A stretch of 64,000 nucleotides of DNA from an uncultured Burkholderiaceae bacterium. Lineage in GTDB: Bacteria > Pseudomonadota > Gammaproteobacteria > Burkholderiales > Burkholderiaceae_F. Location: NCBI GenBank assembly GCA_944390675.1, contig CALXQR010000004.1, forward strand, positions 1 to 64,000, given 5' to 3'. Position numbers and translations under genes: made by a program. Of this stretch, positions 15,554 to 24,695 are shown piece by piece (position 1 is the first letter of the stretch; every line of letters begins with the position of its first letter). The notes below the pieces were generated by a model. It had not been told where the DNA came from. It did not search any database and was given only the letters and a program-made list of their open reading frames with translations.

Positions 15554-16963
15554 ATGGCCAACATTGAAAAAGTCCTGCAAATGATTCAGGACAACGATGT
15601 TAAGTTCGTCGATCTGCGCTTTACGGATATGAAGGGTAAAGAGCAGCATGTGAGTATTCCTGCCCGCGCGGTTGATGAAGACTGGTTTGAAGAAGGTCAG
15701 CCTTTTGACGGTTCCTCCATGGCAGGGTGGAAGGGCATTGAAGCAAGCGACATGATCCTCATTGCCGATCCCGACAGCGCCCGCTTGGATCCGTTCCGCG
15801 AAGAAAGCACGCTTATTTTGACGTGCGACGCGACGGACCCCGCTACCGGCAAAGGCTACAACCGCGATCCGCGCTCGATTGCTAAGCGCGCCGAAGCCTA
15901 TCTGAAGTCCACGGGCATTGGGGATACGGCTTATTTTGGTCCTGAACCCGAATTTCATATTTTTGACTCAATCGTCTGGGGCACGGATCCGGAACACGCG
16001 TTCTTCAAGATTGGGTCCGATGAAGCCGGCTGGGCCTCTAAGATTGATTACGAACAGGGTAACCTCGGTCACCGTCCGGGTCACCAAGGCGGCTACTTCC
16101 CGGTGCCTCCTATTGATTCCTTCCAAGATATGCGCTCTGAAATGTGCTTGCTGATGGAGCAACAAGGCGTTCCGACAGAAGTGCAGCACCATGAAGTGGG
16201 CGCAGGGCAATGCGAAATCGGCACGCGTTTTGCAACGCTTGTGCAGCGCGCTGACTGGACGCAGATTGTGAAGTACACGATTTGGAACGTGGCAGCAGCA
16301 TACGGCAAGACCGCGACCTTTATGCCGAAGCCTGTTGTGGGCAGCGCCGGCAGCGGCATGCACGTGCACCAATCCATTTGGAAAGACGGCAAGAACCTTT
16401 TTGCCGGCAGCGGCTACGCGGGCTTAAGCGACATGGCGCTTTACTACATTGGCGGTGTTATCAAGCACGCGAAGGCTTTGAACGCCATCACAAACCCGTC
16501 CACGAACTCCTATAAGCGCTTGGTGCCGGGTTTTGAAGCCCCTGTGAAGCTCGCTTATTCCGCCCGCAACCGTTCAGCCTCGATTCGTATTCCGCATACG
16601 GCTAGCGACAAGGCTCGCCGCATCGAAGTGCGCTTCCCGGATCCGATGGCTAACCCCTACCTTTGCTTTGCCGCGCTTTTGATGGCAGGTCTTGACGGTA
16701 TTATCAATAAGATTCACCCGGGCGAAGCCGCGGACAAGAACCTTTATGATTTGCCGCCAGAAGAAAACGCAAAGATTCCGACGGTGTGCGCCTCTTTGGA
16801 CGAAGCGTTGGACGCCTTGGCTAAGGATCATGAATTCTTAACCCGCGGCGGCGTCTTCTCCGAAGACATGATCGAAGCCTACATTGAATTGAAGGCTAAG
16901 GAAGTGGAACGCTTCCGTTTGGCAACCGCCCCGATCGAATTTGAAATGTACTATAAGTACTAA
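15554..16963 (+). CDS. glnA: Glutamine synthetase, type I
   Basis: It makes glutamine from glutamate, ammonia and ATP, the entry point of ammonia assimilation. At 469 residues it has the normal GSI length. Visible motifs are [11 protein letters not shown] near the N-terminus, the [16 protein letters not shown] metal/glutamate site, [13 protein letters not shown], and NLYDLPPEE, which contains the tyrosine adenylylated by GlnE, so covalent regulation is likely. AAAGGAG precedes the ATG. It is monocistronic, with a terminator directly downstream. Its GC content marks the switch from the AT-rich island to core chromosome. Confidence 0.98.
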   Translation: MANIEKVLQMIQDNDVKFVDLRFTDMKGKEQHVSIPARAVDEDWFEEGQPFDGSSMAGWKGIEASDMILIADPDSARLDPFREESTLILTCDATDPATGKGYNRDPRSIAKRAEAYLKSTGIGDTAYFGPEPEFHIFDSIVWGTDPEHAFFKIGSDEAGWASKIDYEQGNLGHRPGHQGGYFPVPPIDSFQDMRSEMCLLMEQQGVPTEVQHHEVGAGQCEIGTRFATLVQRADWTQIVKYTIWNVAAAYGKTATFMPKPVVGSAGSGMHVHQSIWKDGKNLFAGSGYAGLSDMALYYIGGVIKHAKALNAITNPSTNSYKRLVPGFEAPVKLAYSARNRSASIRIPHTASDKARRIEVRFPDPMANPYLCFAALLMAGLDGIINKIHPGEAADKNLYDLPPEENAKIPTVCASLDEALDALAKDHEFLTRGGVFSEDMIEAYIELKAKEVERFRLATAPIEFEMYYKY

Positions 16964-16990
16964 TCGGGAATAAAGCGATCTTTCGCTAAA

Positions 16991-17029
16991 ATGGGCGTTG
17001 AATTTATTTTCAACGTCCATTTTTCTTTT
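16991..17029 (+). terminator. Rho-independent terminator of glnA
   Basis: The stem ATGGGCGTTGAA (16991-17002) pairs with TTCAACGTCCAT (17009-17020), including one G-T pair, followed by TTTTCTTTT. Its presence makes the ATG at 16991 a poor start for the next gene. Confidence 0.8.
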
Positions 17030-18058
17030 ATGACGCTCGAAGACCTTCACAATAAGCTCATCGCGCTTGGCGCCAAGCCCGCGCACTACGGTCATTTTTA
17101 CCGCGCACTTTTTGGCGTGGTGCCGTGGCCCGCAAGTGACGATCAGCGTTTTCCGAAAAAACTTCGCGAGGCGCTGCCAGCGACTCAAAGGGAAGTCGAT
17201 CGTGTGCTTGAAGTGGTGAGTACGCACCAAGGAGAAGAGGAAGCGTCATTAAAGCTTCTTTTTAAACTTCAGGATGGCCACACGATTGAAAGCGTTCTTT
17301 TGCCAAGAGAGGGCGTATGCGTGTCCACCCAAGTAGGGTGCGCTGTGGGTTGCGTCTTTTGCATGACAGGGCAGTCGGGGCTTATTCGGCAATTAAGCGA
17401 CATGGAAATTGTCGCGCAGGTGATTGCCGCTAAAAAGCTTCGGCCCGACACACGAAAAGTTGTTTTCATGGGGATGGGGGAGCCCTCGCACAATTTAAGA
17501 AATGTGCTCTCGGCAATTGATTTTCTGGGCACCTACAGTCAAATTCCACATAAAAATTTAGTGCTCTCTACCGTGGGCGATCACCGTGTTTTTGATGCTT
17601 TAAAGACTTCAAAAGTTAAGCCCGCTTTAGCGATTTCTTTGCATTCAACGATTGAAGAGAAAAGAGCGCGCCTTTTACCGAGAGCTTCAAAGATTTCGGT
17701 TTTGGCTTTAATTACGCAGGCAGAAAGTTATGCCCGTGCAACGGGCTATCCCATTCAGTACCAGTGGACGCTCATGAAAGGCGTTAATGACGGCGATGAT
17801 GAATTGGCCAATATTGAAAAGCTTCTCGCAGGCAAATACGCTGTGATGAACTTTATTCCGGTGAACGCCGTTGCGGGGAGCTCCTTTATACGACCCGATT
17901 GGGATCGTTGTCGGGAGATGGCTGTGGTCTTAAAGCGTTCGCGGATTTTGGCGAAATTCAGGCATTCTGCCGCACAAGACGTGGAAGGCGGCTGCGGGCA
18001 ATTGAGAAGCCGTTATTTGAAAGAAATGGGGGCGGGCAATGATAAATGCGTTTTCTGA
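17030..18058 (+). CDS. RlmN/Cfr-family radical SAM RNA methyltransferase
   Basis: The 342-residue protein has the radical-SAM cluster motif CAVGCVFCM (CxxxCxxC), the family GMGEPSHN signature, LSTVG, LAISLHST, and a C-terminal GGCGQLRSRY containing the mechanistic cysteine. RlmN methylates A2503 of 23S rRNA (and A37 of some tRNAs). The sequence is divergent and short compared with canonical RlmN (about 380 residues), so it could be a paralogue. The start at 17030 is chosen over 16991 because the latter lies in the glnA terminator. No clear ribosome-binding site is visible. The 3' end overlaps the helicase gene by 20 bases. Confidence 0.85.
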   Translation: MTLEDLHNKLIALGAKPAHYGHFYRALFGVVPWPASDDQRFPKKLREALPATQREVDRVLEVVSTHQGEEEASLKLLFKLQDGHTIESVLLPREGVCVSTQVGCAVGCVFCMTGQSGLIRQLSDMEIVAQVIAAKKLRPDTRKVVFMGMGEPSHNLRNVLSAIDFLGTYSQIPHKNLVLSTVGDHRVFDALKTSKVKPALAISLHSTIEEKRARLLPRASKISVLALITQAESYARATGYPIQYQWTLMKGVNDGDDELANIEKLLAGKYAVMNFIPVNAVAGSSFIRPDWDRCREMAVVLKRSRILAKFRHSAAQDVEGGCGQLRSRYLKEMGAGNDKCVF

Positions 18059-19325
18059 TTTGGGATTGTCACCTGCCATCGTCGCTTCTGTGCAAAAAGC
18101 CCACTGGTGCGAGCCCACTGAAATTCAAAAGAAAGCGATCCCCATCGTGCGTGAAGGGCGAGACCTTCTTGCAATCGCGCAAACGGGAAGCGGCAAGACA
18201 GGGGCTTTTTTACTGCCGATCCTTGATTGTATTGCTCAAACATCCGTACGCAGACACAATCCTGCTGTTCTTATTCTCGCGCCCGCTCGGGAGCTTGCGC
18301 TGCAGCTTATGCAAAACGTGGAGTTTTTCGCGCCCGCCGTTGATTTATCAGGCGCGCTTTTAATCGGAGGCGCCAGCGCTTTAGTGCAAAAAGAAGCGCT
18401 TGAGGCAAAACCTGACATCATTGTGGCTACACCCGGACGTCTTTTGGATCATTTGAGACAAAAAAATCTCACACTTTGCGATATTAAATTCATGGTATTG
18501 GATGAAGCAGACCGTATGCTTGATATGGGCTTTTTACCTGATATCAAGCGAATTCTTTCGGTTTGCAATGAAAAGCGCCAATCACTGTTATTTTCCGCAA
18601 CACTCACCAATGAGATTCATCTTTTAGCGCAAAAACTCCTTAAAAAATCGCGCCTCATCGAAATTAACGCCAACCGTGATGTAGCGACTGTCGATCAAGT
18701 TTTCTATCAGGTGCCCCAAAGTGAAAAGCCTCACTTTTTAAGAGACCTGATTGTCGACAATGGCTTAGAGCAGGTTTTGGTTTTCACGCGAGAGAAGAAA
18801 AGCGCCGGGGCTCTCGCAAGTCACCTTAAAGAATACGGTTTTTCCGTGGAAGCGCTTCACGGTGACAAAACCCAAGCCGCGCGTCTTCGCGCTTGGGAAG
18901 CTTTTAAGGCAGGGCGCCTTCGGGTGCTGGTTGCCACAGATTTGGCTTCCCGCGGGTTGGATGTGAAAGAGCTGCCTGTGGTCATCAACTATGAGCTGCC
19001 CTCCGATTCCCATGACTACATTCACCGCATTGGGCGCACGGGGAGAGCCGGCGCTAAGGGCGTGGCTTATTCACTTGTAAGTGAAAAAGACACCTTTAAG
19101 TTTGAGGCGCTTCAAAAACTTTTAAAGAAAAAGTTAACGCTTGAGACACCTGAAATCTATCGGTCTTATTTTGAAAAGAACACTTCGCAAAAGCCCGACG
19201 TTCAAAAGCGCGAGAAGCCAAGTGCAAAGGCTCATCCCAAACAAAATCGTGAAAAGAAAAAGTCCGAAGATCGAAAAAAGAAACCGGTTGATGAATCGTT
19301 TGATTACATTTTTCCCGGCTTTTAG
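18039..19325 (+). CDS. rhlE: DEAD-box RNA helicase, RhlE type
   Basis: The 428-residue protein carries all helicase motifs: a Q-motif (CEPTEIQKKAIP), AQTGSGKT, APARELALQ, TPGRLLDH, DEADRMLDMGF, SATLT, ATDLASRGLD and HRIGRTGRAG. A lysine-rich C-terminal tail (residues 375-428) probably binds RNA. RhlE enzymes act in ribosome assembly and RNA decay. It is coupled to the upstream methyltransferase by overlap, suggesting joint work on rRNA. RhlE rather than DbpA or SrmB is by overall similarity. Confidence 0.9.
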   Translation: MINAFSDLGLSPAIVASVQKAHWCEPTEIQKKAIPIVREGRDLLAIAQTGSGKTGAFLLPILDCIAQTSVRRHNPAVLILAPARELALQLMQNVEFFAPAVDLSGALLIGGASALVQKEALEAKPDIIVATPGRLLDHLRQKNLTLCDIKFMVLDEADRMLDMGFLPDIKRILSVCNEKRQSLLFSATLTNEIHLLAQKLLKKSRLIEINANRDVATVDQVFYQVPQSEKPHFLRDLIVDNGLEQVLVFTREKKSAGALASHLKEYGFSVEALHGDKTQAARLRAWEAFKAGRLRVLVATDLASRGLDVKELPVVINYELPSDSHDYIHRIGRTGRAGAKGVAYSLVSEKDTFKFEALQKLLKKKLTLETPEIYRSYFEKNTSQKPDVQKREKPSAKAHPKQNREKKKSEDRKKKPVDESFDYIFPGF

Positions 19326-19377
19326 TTTTTCGAAAAACGATAAAATGGCCTTTTAGAAATTAGAACTTCATTAAGAA

Positions 19378-19683
19378 ATGCGTAAAACCCTTTTCATTAT
19401 TGCTTCAGCTTTGACGCTTGCAGGCTGCTCAAACGGACCTTCGGATCCGCTTTTTGACGCGCCCTTGGGTGAGCGCACGGTCTGCACGGCTGTGAACCCC
19501 GTTAAGGGCAATGATATCTTAAGTGTTGTGCCTTTTAACTGCCCCGACTTGGATATTTCCACAACGCTCAATGAACTGCGTGACGCAGGGTGGCGCCTGG
19601 AAACCGTCAATATGGGTGAAGAGGTCAAGGACGATAAAGAGCTTGCCTCCGAAGTCTCCATCACTGTGAGAAAGGCCTACTGA
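19378..19683 (+). CDS. Small lipoprotein of unknown function
   Basis: A 101-residue protein with a short signal peptide and lipobox (LTLAGCS, Cys20). The mature part is about 80 residues with two further cysteines (TVCTAVNP and FNCPDLD). Its stop overlaps the start of the peptidase gene (TGATG), so it is translated as part of that operon. No family is recognised. Confidence 0.75.
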   Translation: MRKTLFIIASALTLAGCSNGPSDPLFDAPLGERTVCTAVNPVKGNDILSVVPFNCPDLDISTTLNELRDAGWRLETVNMGEEVKDDKELASEVSITVRKAY

Positions 19684-21353
19684 TGACAGAAGTCAAGAAT
19701 CGATTATCCGCATTGCGCCAAGCGTTGAAAAGCCTTGGCGCAAATGCTTTTTATGGCGCGCTCTCTGACGCCCATCTTTCCGAATACATTCAAAAGCACG
19801 ATCAATTCGTTACTTTTTTAATGGGCTTTACAGGTTCCAACGCTCAAATCATTGTCACGGAAACGGAAGCCTTTCTTTGGACCGATTCCCGTTATTGGGA
19901 ACAGGCCGAAGGTGAGTTAAGAGGTTCAGGCATTACGCTCATGCGAGAAGGCGACAAAGCGGTACTCAAAGTCACTGATTGGTTAAAAGAAAAAAACAGT
20001 CAATCGCCATTGACGCTTGCCGTTCCCTTAGAGACTTTTCCTCTTAAGCGTTACCGCGAATTTAAAGAGTGCGTGAGCCAAGTCATCGATTTTCCTGAAA
20101 AATCAATTGCCAGTGTCTGGGATGGGAGACCCGAAAAGACCATCAATAGTCTTTATATCCATTACGCAAGTTCCGTTTCGGCGAGCGATAAACTCAAACG
20201 TCTTCAGGATTGGATTAGTCAAAATAGTGCGGGAAAAAGCGCGCTCTTACTTACAAAACTTGATGATATCGCGTGGCTCACAAACCTCCGGGGTTCAGAC
20301 ATTGAATTTAATCCTGTCTTTTTAAGCTGGGCGTTGGTGACACAAAAGGACGCGACGATTTTTCTTCATCAAGCTATTCTTACCGAAGCCATCAAGGAGC
20401 ATTTAAAGACGGCCGGTTGGGAAATCGCTGACTACTCCGAACTTGACCAAACGCTCATAAGCATAAAAGAGGCAGGCGTCAAACTTCTTGCCCGTGAAGA
20501 TGATTTAAACGCAAAACTCTATTCTTTAGCCGAAAACGATTGGCAATTGATTAAGCACCCCGTGGCGCTTTGGAAATCCATTAAAACGCCCGAAGAGATC
20601 GCGGGGCTTCGCGAGGTGATGAAGGCTGACGGAAAGGCCATTGATGACTTCATTGAAGAGCTTAAAGCAAGGCTTGCAAAAGGCGAGTGTTTGACAGAAA
20701 ACGATGCCGCGGCGATTTTGCACGAAAAACGCGCCGCGATTTCTGGTTTTATCGGCGAGAGTTTCGGCACCATCGCAGCGATTGATGCCAATGCCGCGCT
20801 TCCTCACTATGAACCTAAAGAGGGGAAGGGGGCGCTTATCACCGCGCCCTGCGTTTTGCTCGTTGACTCCGGTGCCCATTACGACAAAGGCACAACCGAC
20901 ACCACACGTGTTTGGTTTTTAGGCAATCCTGCGGATTTCCCCAAAGAAAAACTCAAGGAACTTAAACGCGACTACACCGCGGTCTACCGTGCGATGAAAG
21001 CGCTCTCTGGCGCAACTTTTAAACCGGGCACCACGGGAGTTGATTTGGATAGAATCGCCCGAGGCCCCATTCATGCAATTGGAGCGGACTTTGGCCACGG
21101 TACGGGGCACGGGATTGGGCTTACGCTCAACGTCCATGAGACGCCTCCCACTATTTCGCCCCGCGAGCACGAGGGCTCGCTCACGGCTTTTCGTCCGGGC
21201 ATGATTGTGAGCGATGAGCCCGGGATCTATCGCCCCGGTCTTTGGGGGATACGGATTGAAAACATGCTTTGCTGCGTGGAAAAAGAAGACGGGCTCTTGG
21301 GTTTTGAGACACTGACAAAGTGCGCGATCGACAAGACGCTTTTAGAAGAGTGA
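19683..21353 (+). CDS. M24B Xaa-Pro aminopeptidase
   Basis: The 556-residue cytoplasmic metallopeptidase releases N-terminal residues before proline. Two creatinase-like N-terminal domains (WTDSRYWEQAE; second from about residue 155) precede the M24 catalytic domain (about residues 305-525). Metal ligands are visible in LLVDSGAHYDKGTTDTTR, FGHGTGHGIGL, SDEPGIY and GIRIENM. Its length and three-domain layout fit the long APP family. It is coupled to the upstream lipoprotein. With the M20 peptidases in this window it points to peptide use. Confidence 0.92.
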   Translation: MTEVKNRLSALRQALKSLGANAFYGALSDAHLSEYIQKHDQFVTFLMGFTGSNAQIIVTETEAFLWTDSRYWEQAEGELRGSGITLMREGDKAVLKVTDWLKEKNSQSPLTLAVPLETFPLKRYREFKECVSQVIDFPEKSIASVWDGRPEKTINSLYIHYASSVSASDKLKRLQDWISQNSAGKSALLLTKLDDIAWLTNLRGSDIEFNPVFLSWALVTQKDATIFLHQAILTEAIKEHLKTAGWEIADYSELDQTLISIKEAGVKLLAREDDLNAKLYSLAENDWQLIKHPVALWKSIKTPEEIAGLREVMKADGKAIDDFIEELKARLAKGECLTENDAAAILHEKRAAISGFIGESFGTIAAIDANAALPHYEPKEGKGALITAPCVLLVDSGAHYDKGTTDTTRVWFLGNPADFPKEKLKELKRDYTAVYRAMKALSGATFKPGTTGVDLDRIARGPIHAIGADFGHGTGHGIGLTLNVHETPPTISPREHEGSLTAFRPGMIVSDEPGIYRPGLWGIRIENMLCCVEKEDGLLGFETLTKCAIDKTLLEE

Positions 21354-21414
21354 CGGTTGAAAAAGCCTATTTTTGGAATTAAATTCAAAGAAAAAGACGC
21401 GGATTGATATTGGC

Positions 21415-22821
21415 ATGTCAACGGACAAAGACGGTACAAAATCACTCGACGCCGCTAACCGCACCTATCGGAAAATGACGGAAGACCCGGTGGCGTCCCT
21501 TGTCATTAAGCTGGGCATCCCCACGATGCTCTCGATGCTTGTGACCGCGCTCTACTCAACCGCATCCACTTACTACGTCTCCTACCTTGGCACTTCAGCC
21601 GTGGGCGCCATGGGCGTGAACTTCGCCCTTCAAACCGTGATTCAGGCAATCGGCATCATGATTGGCCAAGGCTGCGCCTCGCAAACCTCGCGCCTTTTGG
21701 GTGCTAAAAACTATGTGAGAGCCAATGCGCTTGCAAGTTCCGGCCTTTTCCTTTCGCTCATCTTTTCCGCGGTTTTCGCTGTTTTGGCGATCATTGGTCT
21801 GGAGAGCCTATTGAGGGCAATGGGGGCAACGGACACCATCCTGCCTTACGCTAAAGATTACGCGAGCATTATTTTGTTAGCCGCGCCCTTTATGGCGGCC
21901 TCCTATACGCTCAATAACCTTTTGCGTTCCGAAGGGCTTGCCATTGTCGGCATGATGGGACTGGGTTTGGGCGGAGTGCTTAATATCGCGGTTTGCCCAA
22001 TCTTTATTTTTGTTTTTGATTGGGGCATTCGAGGGGCCGCATGCGCCACGGCCATCTGCCAGATGATTTCTTTTGTGATTTTGCTCTCGCACTACTTAAG
22101 AGGCAAAGGCTCCATGAAGATGCACTGGGCGTTTATCTCAAAAGAATTTTCACTTTACGGCTCCATTTTCAAAAATGGCCTTCCCTCTTTAACCCGAAAC
22201 TCTTTGGGCGCGGTCGCTGCCTCTGTCTTAAATCTCATGGCGGGACGCTATGGCGACGCGGGTGTCGCCGCAATGAGCATCGTAGGGCAGGTGATGATGA
22301 TCACAAATGCCTTTTTGATTGGCTTGGGGCAGGGCTTTCAGCCGGTCTTGGGTTACAACTGGGGCGCGAAGCTTTTCGAGCGCGTGAAAAAGGCGCTCGA
22401 TGTCACCATTTCCATGGGCACAGTTCTCATGGTCTTTTTGGGGTTGATGGGTTTTGTCTTTGCCCAAGAAGTGGTGGGCTTTTTTGAAGTCAACGACCCT
22501 GATGTCATGACAGTGGGTGTATTAGCCCTGAGGCTTCAATGTTCGGTAGCCATCATTGTGCCCGTGAATGTTATCGGCAACATGGCTTTTCAGGTGATCG
22601 GCCGCACGGCGGTGGGAACGCTTTTGGCCGCAACGCGCCAGGGACTTTTCTTTTTGCCGTTGATTCTTATCCTTCCCACTCAAATCGGACTTCTTGGTGT
22701 GCAGTCGGCTCAGCCTATTGCGGAGGTTCTGTCTTTCTTTGTTTGCGGTTATTTTCTATGGCACTTCAGACAGGAGGTTAATAACCGCATCAGTCTGCAA
22801 AAAGGTTTAAATCAAGATTAA
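21415..22821 (+). CDS. MATE family efflux transporter
   Basis: About twelve hydrophobic segments with the typical N-terminal MATE pattern (PVASLVIKLGIPTMLSMLV, AVGAMGVNFALQTVI, GQGCASQTSRLLGAKN) and a repeat half beginning LPSLTRNSLGAVAASVLN. These pumps export cations, drugs or metabolites using Na+ or H+. The ATG at 21415 is preferred over an upstream TTG at 21373. The substrate cannot be read from sequence. Confidence 0.9.
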   Translation: MSTDKDGTKSLDAANRTYRKMTEDPVASLVIKLGIPTMLSMLVTALYSTASTYYVSYLGTSAVGAMGVNFALQTVIQAIGIMIGQGCASQTSRLLGAKNYVRANALASSGLFLSLIFSAVFAVLAIIGLESLLRAMGATDTILPYAKDYASIILLAAPFMAASYTLNNLLRSEGLAIVGMMGLGLGGVLNIAVCPIFIFVFDWGIRGAACATAICQMISFVILLSHYLRGKGSMKMHWAFISKEFSLYGSIFKNGLPSLTRNSLGAVAASVLNLMAGRYGDAGVAAMSIVGQVMMITNAFLIGLGQGFQPVLGYNWGAKLFERVKKALDVTISMGTVLMVFLGLMGFVFAQEVVGFFEVNDPDVMTVGVLALRLQCSVAIIVPVNVIGNMAFQVIGRTAVGTLLAATRQGLFFLPLILILPTQIGLLGVQSAQPIAEVLSFFVCGYFLWHFRQEVNNRISLQKGLNQD

Positions 22822-22872
22822 AAATATCTCTATATGAGATAATTGGAAAATATCGTTAGTAGAGATATTTTT
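22820..22872. promoter_or_regulatory. Inverted repeats upstream of the HTH gene, probable autoregulatory operator
   Basis: AAAAATATCTCTA (22820-22832) and TAGAGATATTTTT (22860-22872) are perfect 13-base inverted repeats. Within the left half TATCTC-TATAT-GAGATA (22825-22841) is itself a palindrome. The arrangement resembles HipB-type operators with spaced TATC/GATA half sites, just before the HTH gene at 22894. Confidence 0.5.
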
Positions 22873-22893
22873 AAATGTTTCAACGGTGATCTT

Positions 22894-23142
22894 ATGCCTA
22901 ACGAATGTACCATCAGAATAACTCAGCAATTGGGTACGTTGCTCAGAAGCTATCGGAAATTCAAAAAAATCCCGCAAAAAGAATTTGCGCAAAGAGTTTG
23001 TCTTTGCCAATCGAGAGTCTCGTACTTGGAAAATCATCCGGAGGTGATGAGTTTTGAGCAATTAATGCGATGGGTATCTGTTTTGGGTCTGGAAATTAAG
23101 CTTGCGATTAAAAACGATAATCCGCCTGAGACAGAGTGGTGA
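22894..23142 (+). CDS. XRE/HipB-type HTH regulator
   Basis: An 82-residue protein from ATG 22894 (GGTGAT upstream); the frame also runs up to a TTG at 22843. The HTH spans residues 10-65: LGTLLRSYRKFKKIPQKEFAQRV, then QSRVSYLENHPEVMSFEQLMRW, close to HipB antitoxins. No HipA kinase follows, so it is an orphan regulator or the survivor of a toxin-antitoxin pair. It probably binds the inverted repeats in front of it. Confidence 0.7.
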   Translation: MPNECTIRITQQLGTLLRSYRKFKKIPQKEFAQRVCLCQSRVSYLENHPEVMSFEQLMRWVSVLGLEIKLAIKNDNPPETEW

Positions 23143-23254
23143 TTATTCCGTAAACAGCGCATGTTGCTGAAAAGTTTAAGAGCCATTGAACATCAATTTT
23201 ATTAAATACTAAAATATTAGCGATAAAACGTTAAAAAGCACCTTAACATCTCAA

Positions 23255-23560
23255 ATGAGCGTAGTTAACAATTTATTGCCGCCTAAAGACATTCGTTTGG
23301 ATATTGCCGACCGCTTTAAACGCGTGAGGCTCGATCGCAATATGTCTCAGGCGCAGTTGGCCGAGCGCTCCGGGGTATCGCTGGGCTCTTTGCGCCGTTT
23401 TGAATCCGAAGGCGAAATTTCGCTCAAAAGCCTGGTTCTCTTAGCCATCGCGCTCAACCGCGCACAGGATTTTGACAAGCTTTTCTACACAGAACCGAAA
23501 ATCGATTTATTTAGACCGCAGCCTAAACAAAGGAAAAGAGCAACCGGATTGAGGCGCTAG
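23255..23560 (+). CDS. XRE-family HTH regulator, HipB-like
   Basis: A 101-residue protein. The HTH at residues 18-70 reads DIADRFKRVRLDRNMSQAQLAERSGVS, then GSLRRFESEGEISLKSLVLLAIAL, the standard phrasing of HipB-like regulators found in front of hipA. A basic tail (KQRKRATGLRR) follows. There is no HipA downstream; a TRAP transporter gene begins 130 bases later. It could regulate itself or the TRAP genes. Confidence 0.75.
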   Translation: MSVVNNLLPPKDIRLDIADRFKRVRLDRNMSQAQLAERSGVSLGSLRRFESEGEISLKSLVLLAIALNRAQDFDKLFYTEPKIDLFRPQPKQRKRATGLRR

Positions 23561-23692
23561 GCGAAATATTCTTCTTTCTCCATTCTCGCTTTCCTCGGGA
23601 TTTCTCCGAAGAAACACCTTAAAAGAGGGCAGAGCCCGTTATACTTAGAAGATTAATATTGCATCTATTTAAATCCCCGGAGGACACACGCT

Positions 23693-24679
23693 ATGCGTAC
23701 CGCTCTTAAAGCACTATTGGCGGCAGGCGCCTGTTTGGTTGCCGTCAGTTTTTCCGCGCAGGCCGCGCAAACGATTCGCCTTGCGCATACAGCGGCCACT
23801 AGCCACGCGCACCACGCCGCGGCGCTTCAGTTTGCTAAAAATGTGGGCGAGCGCACCAAAGGGGAACTCAAGGTTGAGGTCTATCCTTCGGGTGAATTAG
23901 GAGACCAGCCCGCTTTAGCAGAACAAGTGACAATGAGCGCTCTCGACATGGCGGTAGTCTCTTTGGGCAACATGGCGATGTACTCCAAAAAACTAAACGC
24001 CATGACCGCGCCCTTCCTTTTTGAAAGCTACGATCAGGCGCATAAAGTCATTGACAGCTTTGTGATGCCCTGGATGAATGAAGGTTTGGCGCAGTACGAT
24101 GTCGTGGGACTTTCGATGTTTGACTACGGTTTCCGTCAAACGACCACAAAAGACGTGGTGGTGAAAACCGCGGACGACTTAAAGGGCGTGAAGATCCGTG
24201 TGCCGCCTGCCACGGGTCTTTTGGCCGCGTTTGATGCGATCGGCGCCAACACCCAAAGCATCGCTTACTCCGAGCTTTATACGTCCCTTAAACAAGGTGT
24301 GGTGGTCGGTGAAGAAAATCCTGTTTTCACGATCCTGGCTGATTCGCTTTATGAAACGCAAAATCAGTTGGCGATGACCAATCACTACTTTGACTGCCAG
24401 GTGCTCTTAATCAATAAGACCGTCTTTGAAGGCTTGAGTCCTGAAGAGCAAACCATCCTGAAAGAAGAGGCGGTGAATGCGCAAAACCTCACCCGCAAGA
24501 TGATCAGTGAAGGCGAAAGCGCCGTCGTTGAAGAATTAAAGAAAAAGGGGATGAACGTCACCTATCCCGATCGCCAATCTTTTGTGAACAAGATGGCCCC
24601 TGCTTATGACAAGGTGGCGGAACTTGCGGGCAAAGACGCGATGCAGGAAGTGCTTAACGCCGTGAAGACCACAAAATAA
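23693..24679 (+). CDS. TRAP transporter solute-binding protein (DctP family)
   Basis: A 328-residue periplasmic binding protein with a cleavable signal peptide (residues 1-24, ending AQA). The family motifs are visible: RLAHTAATSHAHHAAALQF, PSGELGDQPALAEQ, a mid-protein VKIRVPPA with the substrate-anchoring arginine, and EENPVFTI. Ligands are usually C4-dicarboxylates or other organic acids; the exact one is unknown. GGAGG precedes the ATG. First gene of a three-gene TRAP operon. Confidence 0.92.
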   Translation: MRTALKALLAAGACLVAVSFSAQAAQTIRLAHTAATSHAHHAAALQFAKNVGERTKGELKVEVYPSGELGDQPALAEQVTMSALDMAVVSLGNMAMYSKKLNAMTAPFLFESYDQAHKVIDSFVMPWMNEGLAQYDVVGLSMFDYGFRQTTTKDVVVKTADDLKGVKIRVPPATGLLAAFDAIGANTQSIAYSELYTSLKQGVVVGEENPVFTILADSLYETQNQLAMTNHYFDCQVLLINKTVFEGLSPEEQTILKEEAVNAQNLTRKMISEGESAVVEELKKKGMNVTYPDRQSFVNKMAPAYDKVAELAGKDAMQEVLNAVKTTK

Positions 24680-24695
24680 GAAGAGGTCTATTCAT

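Noticed and set aside
16991-17029. ATG at 16991 as the start of the RlmN-family gene
   Set aside because: It lies in the glnA terminator stem; the family-like N-terminus begins at 17030.
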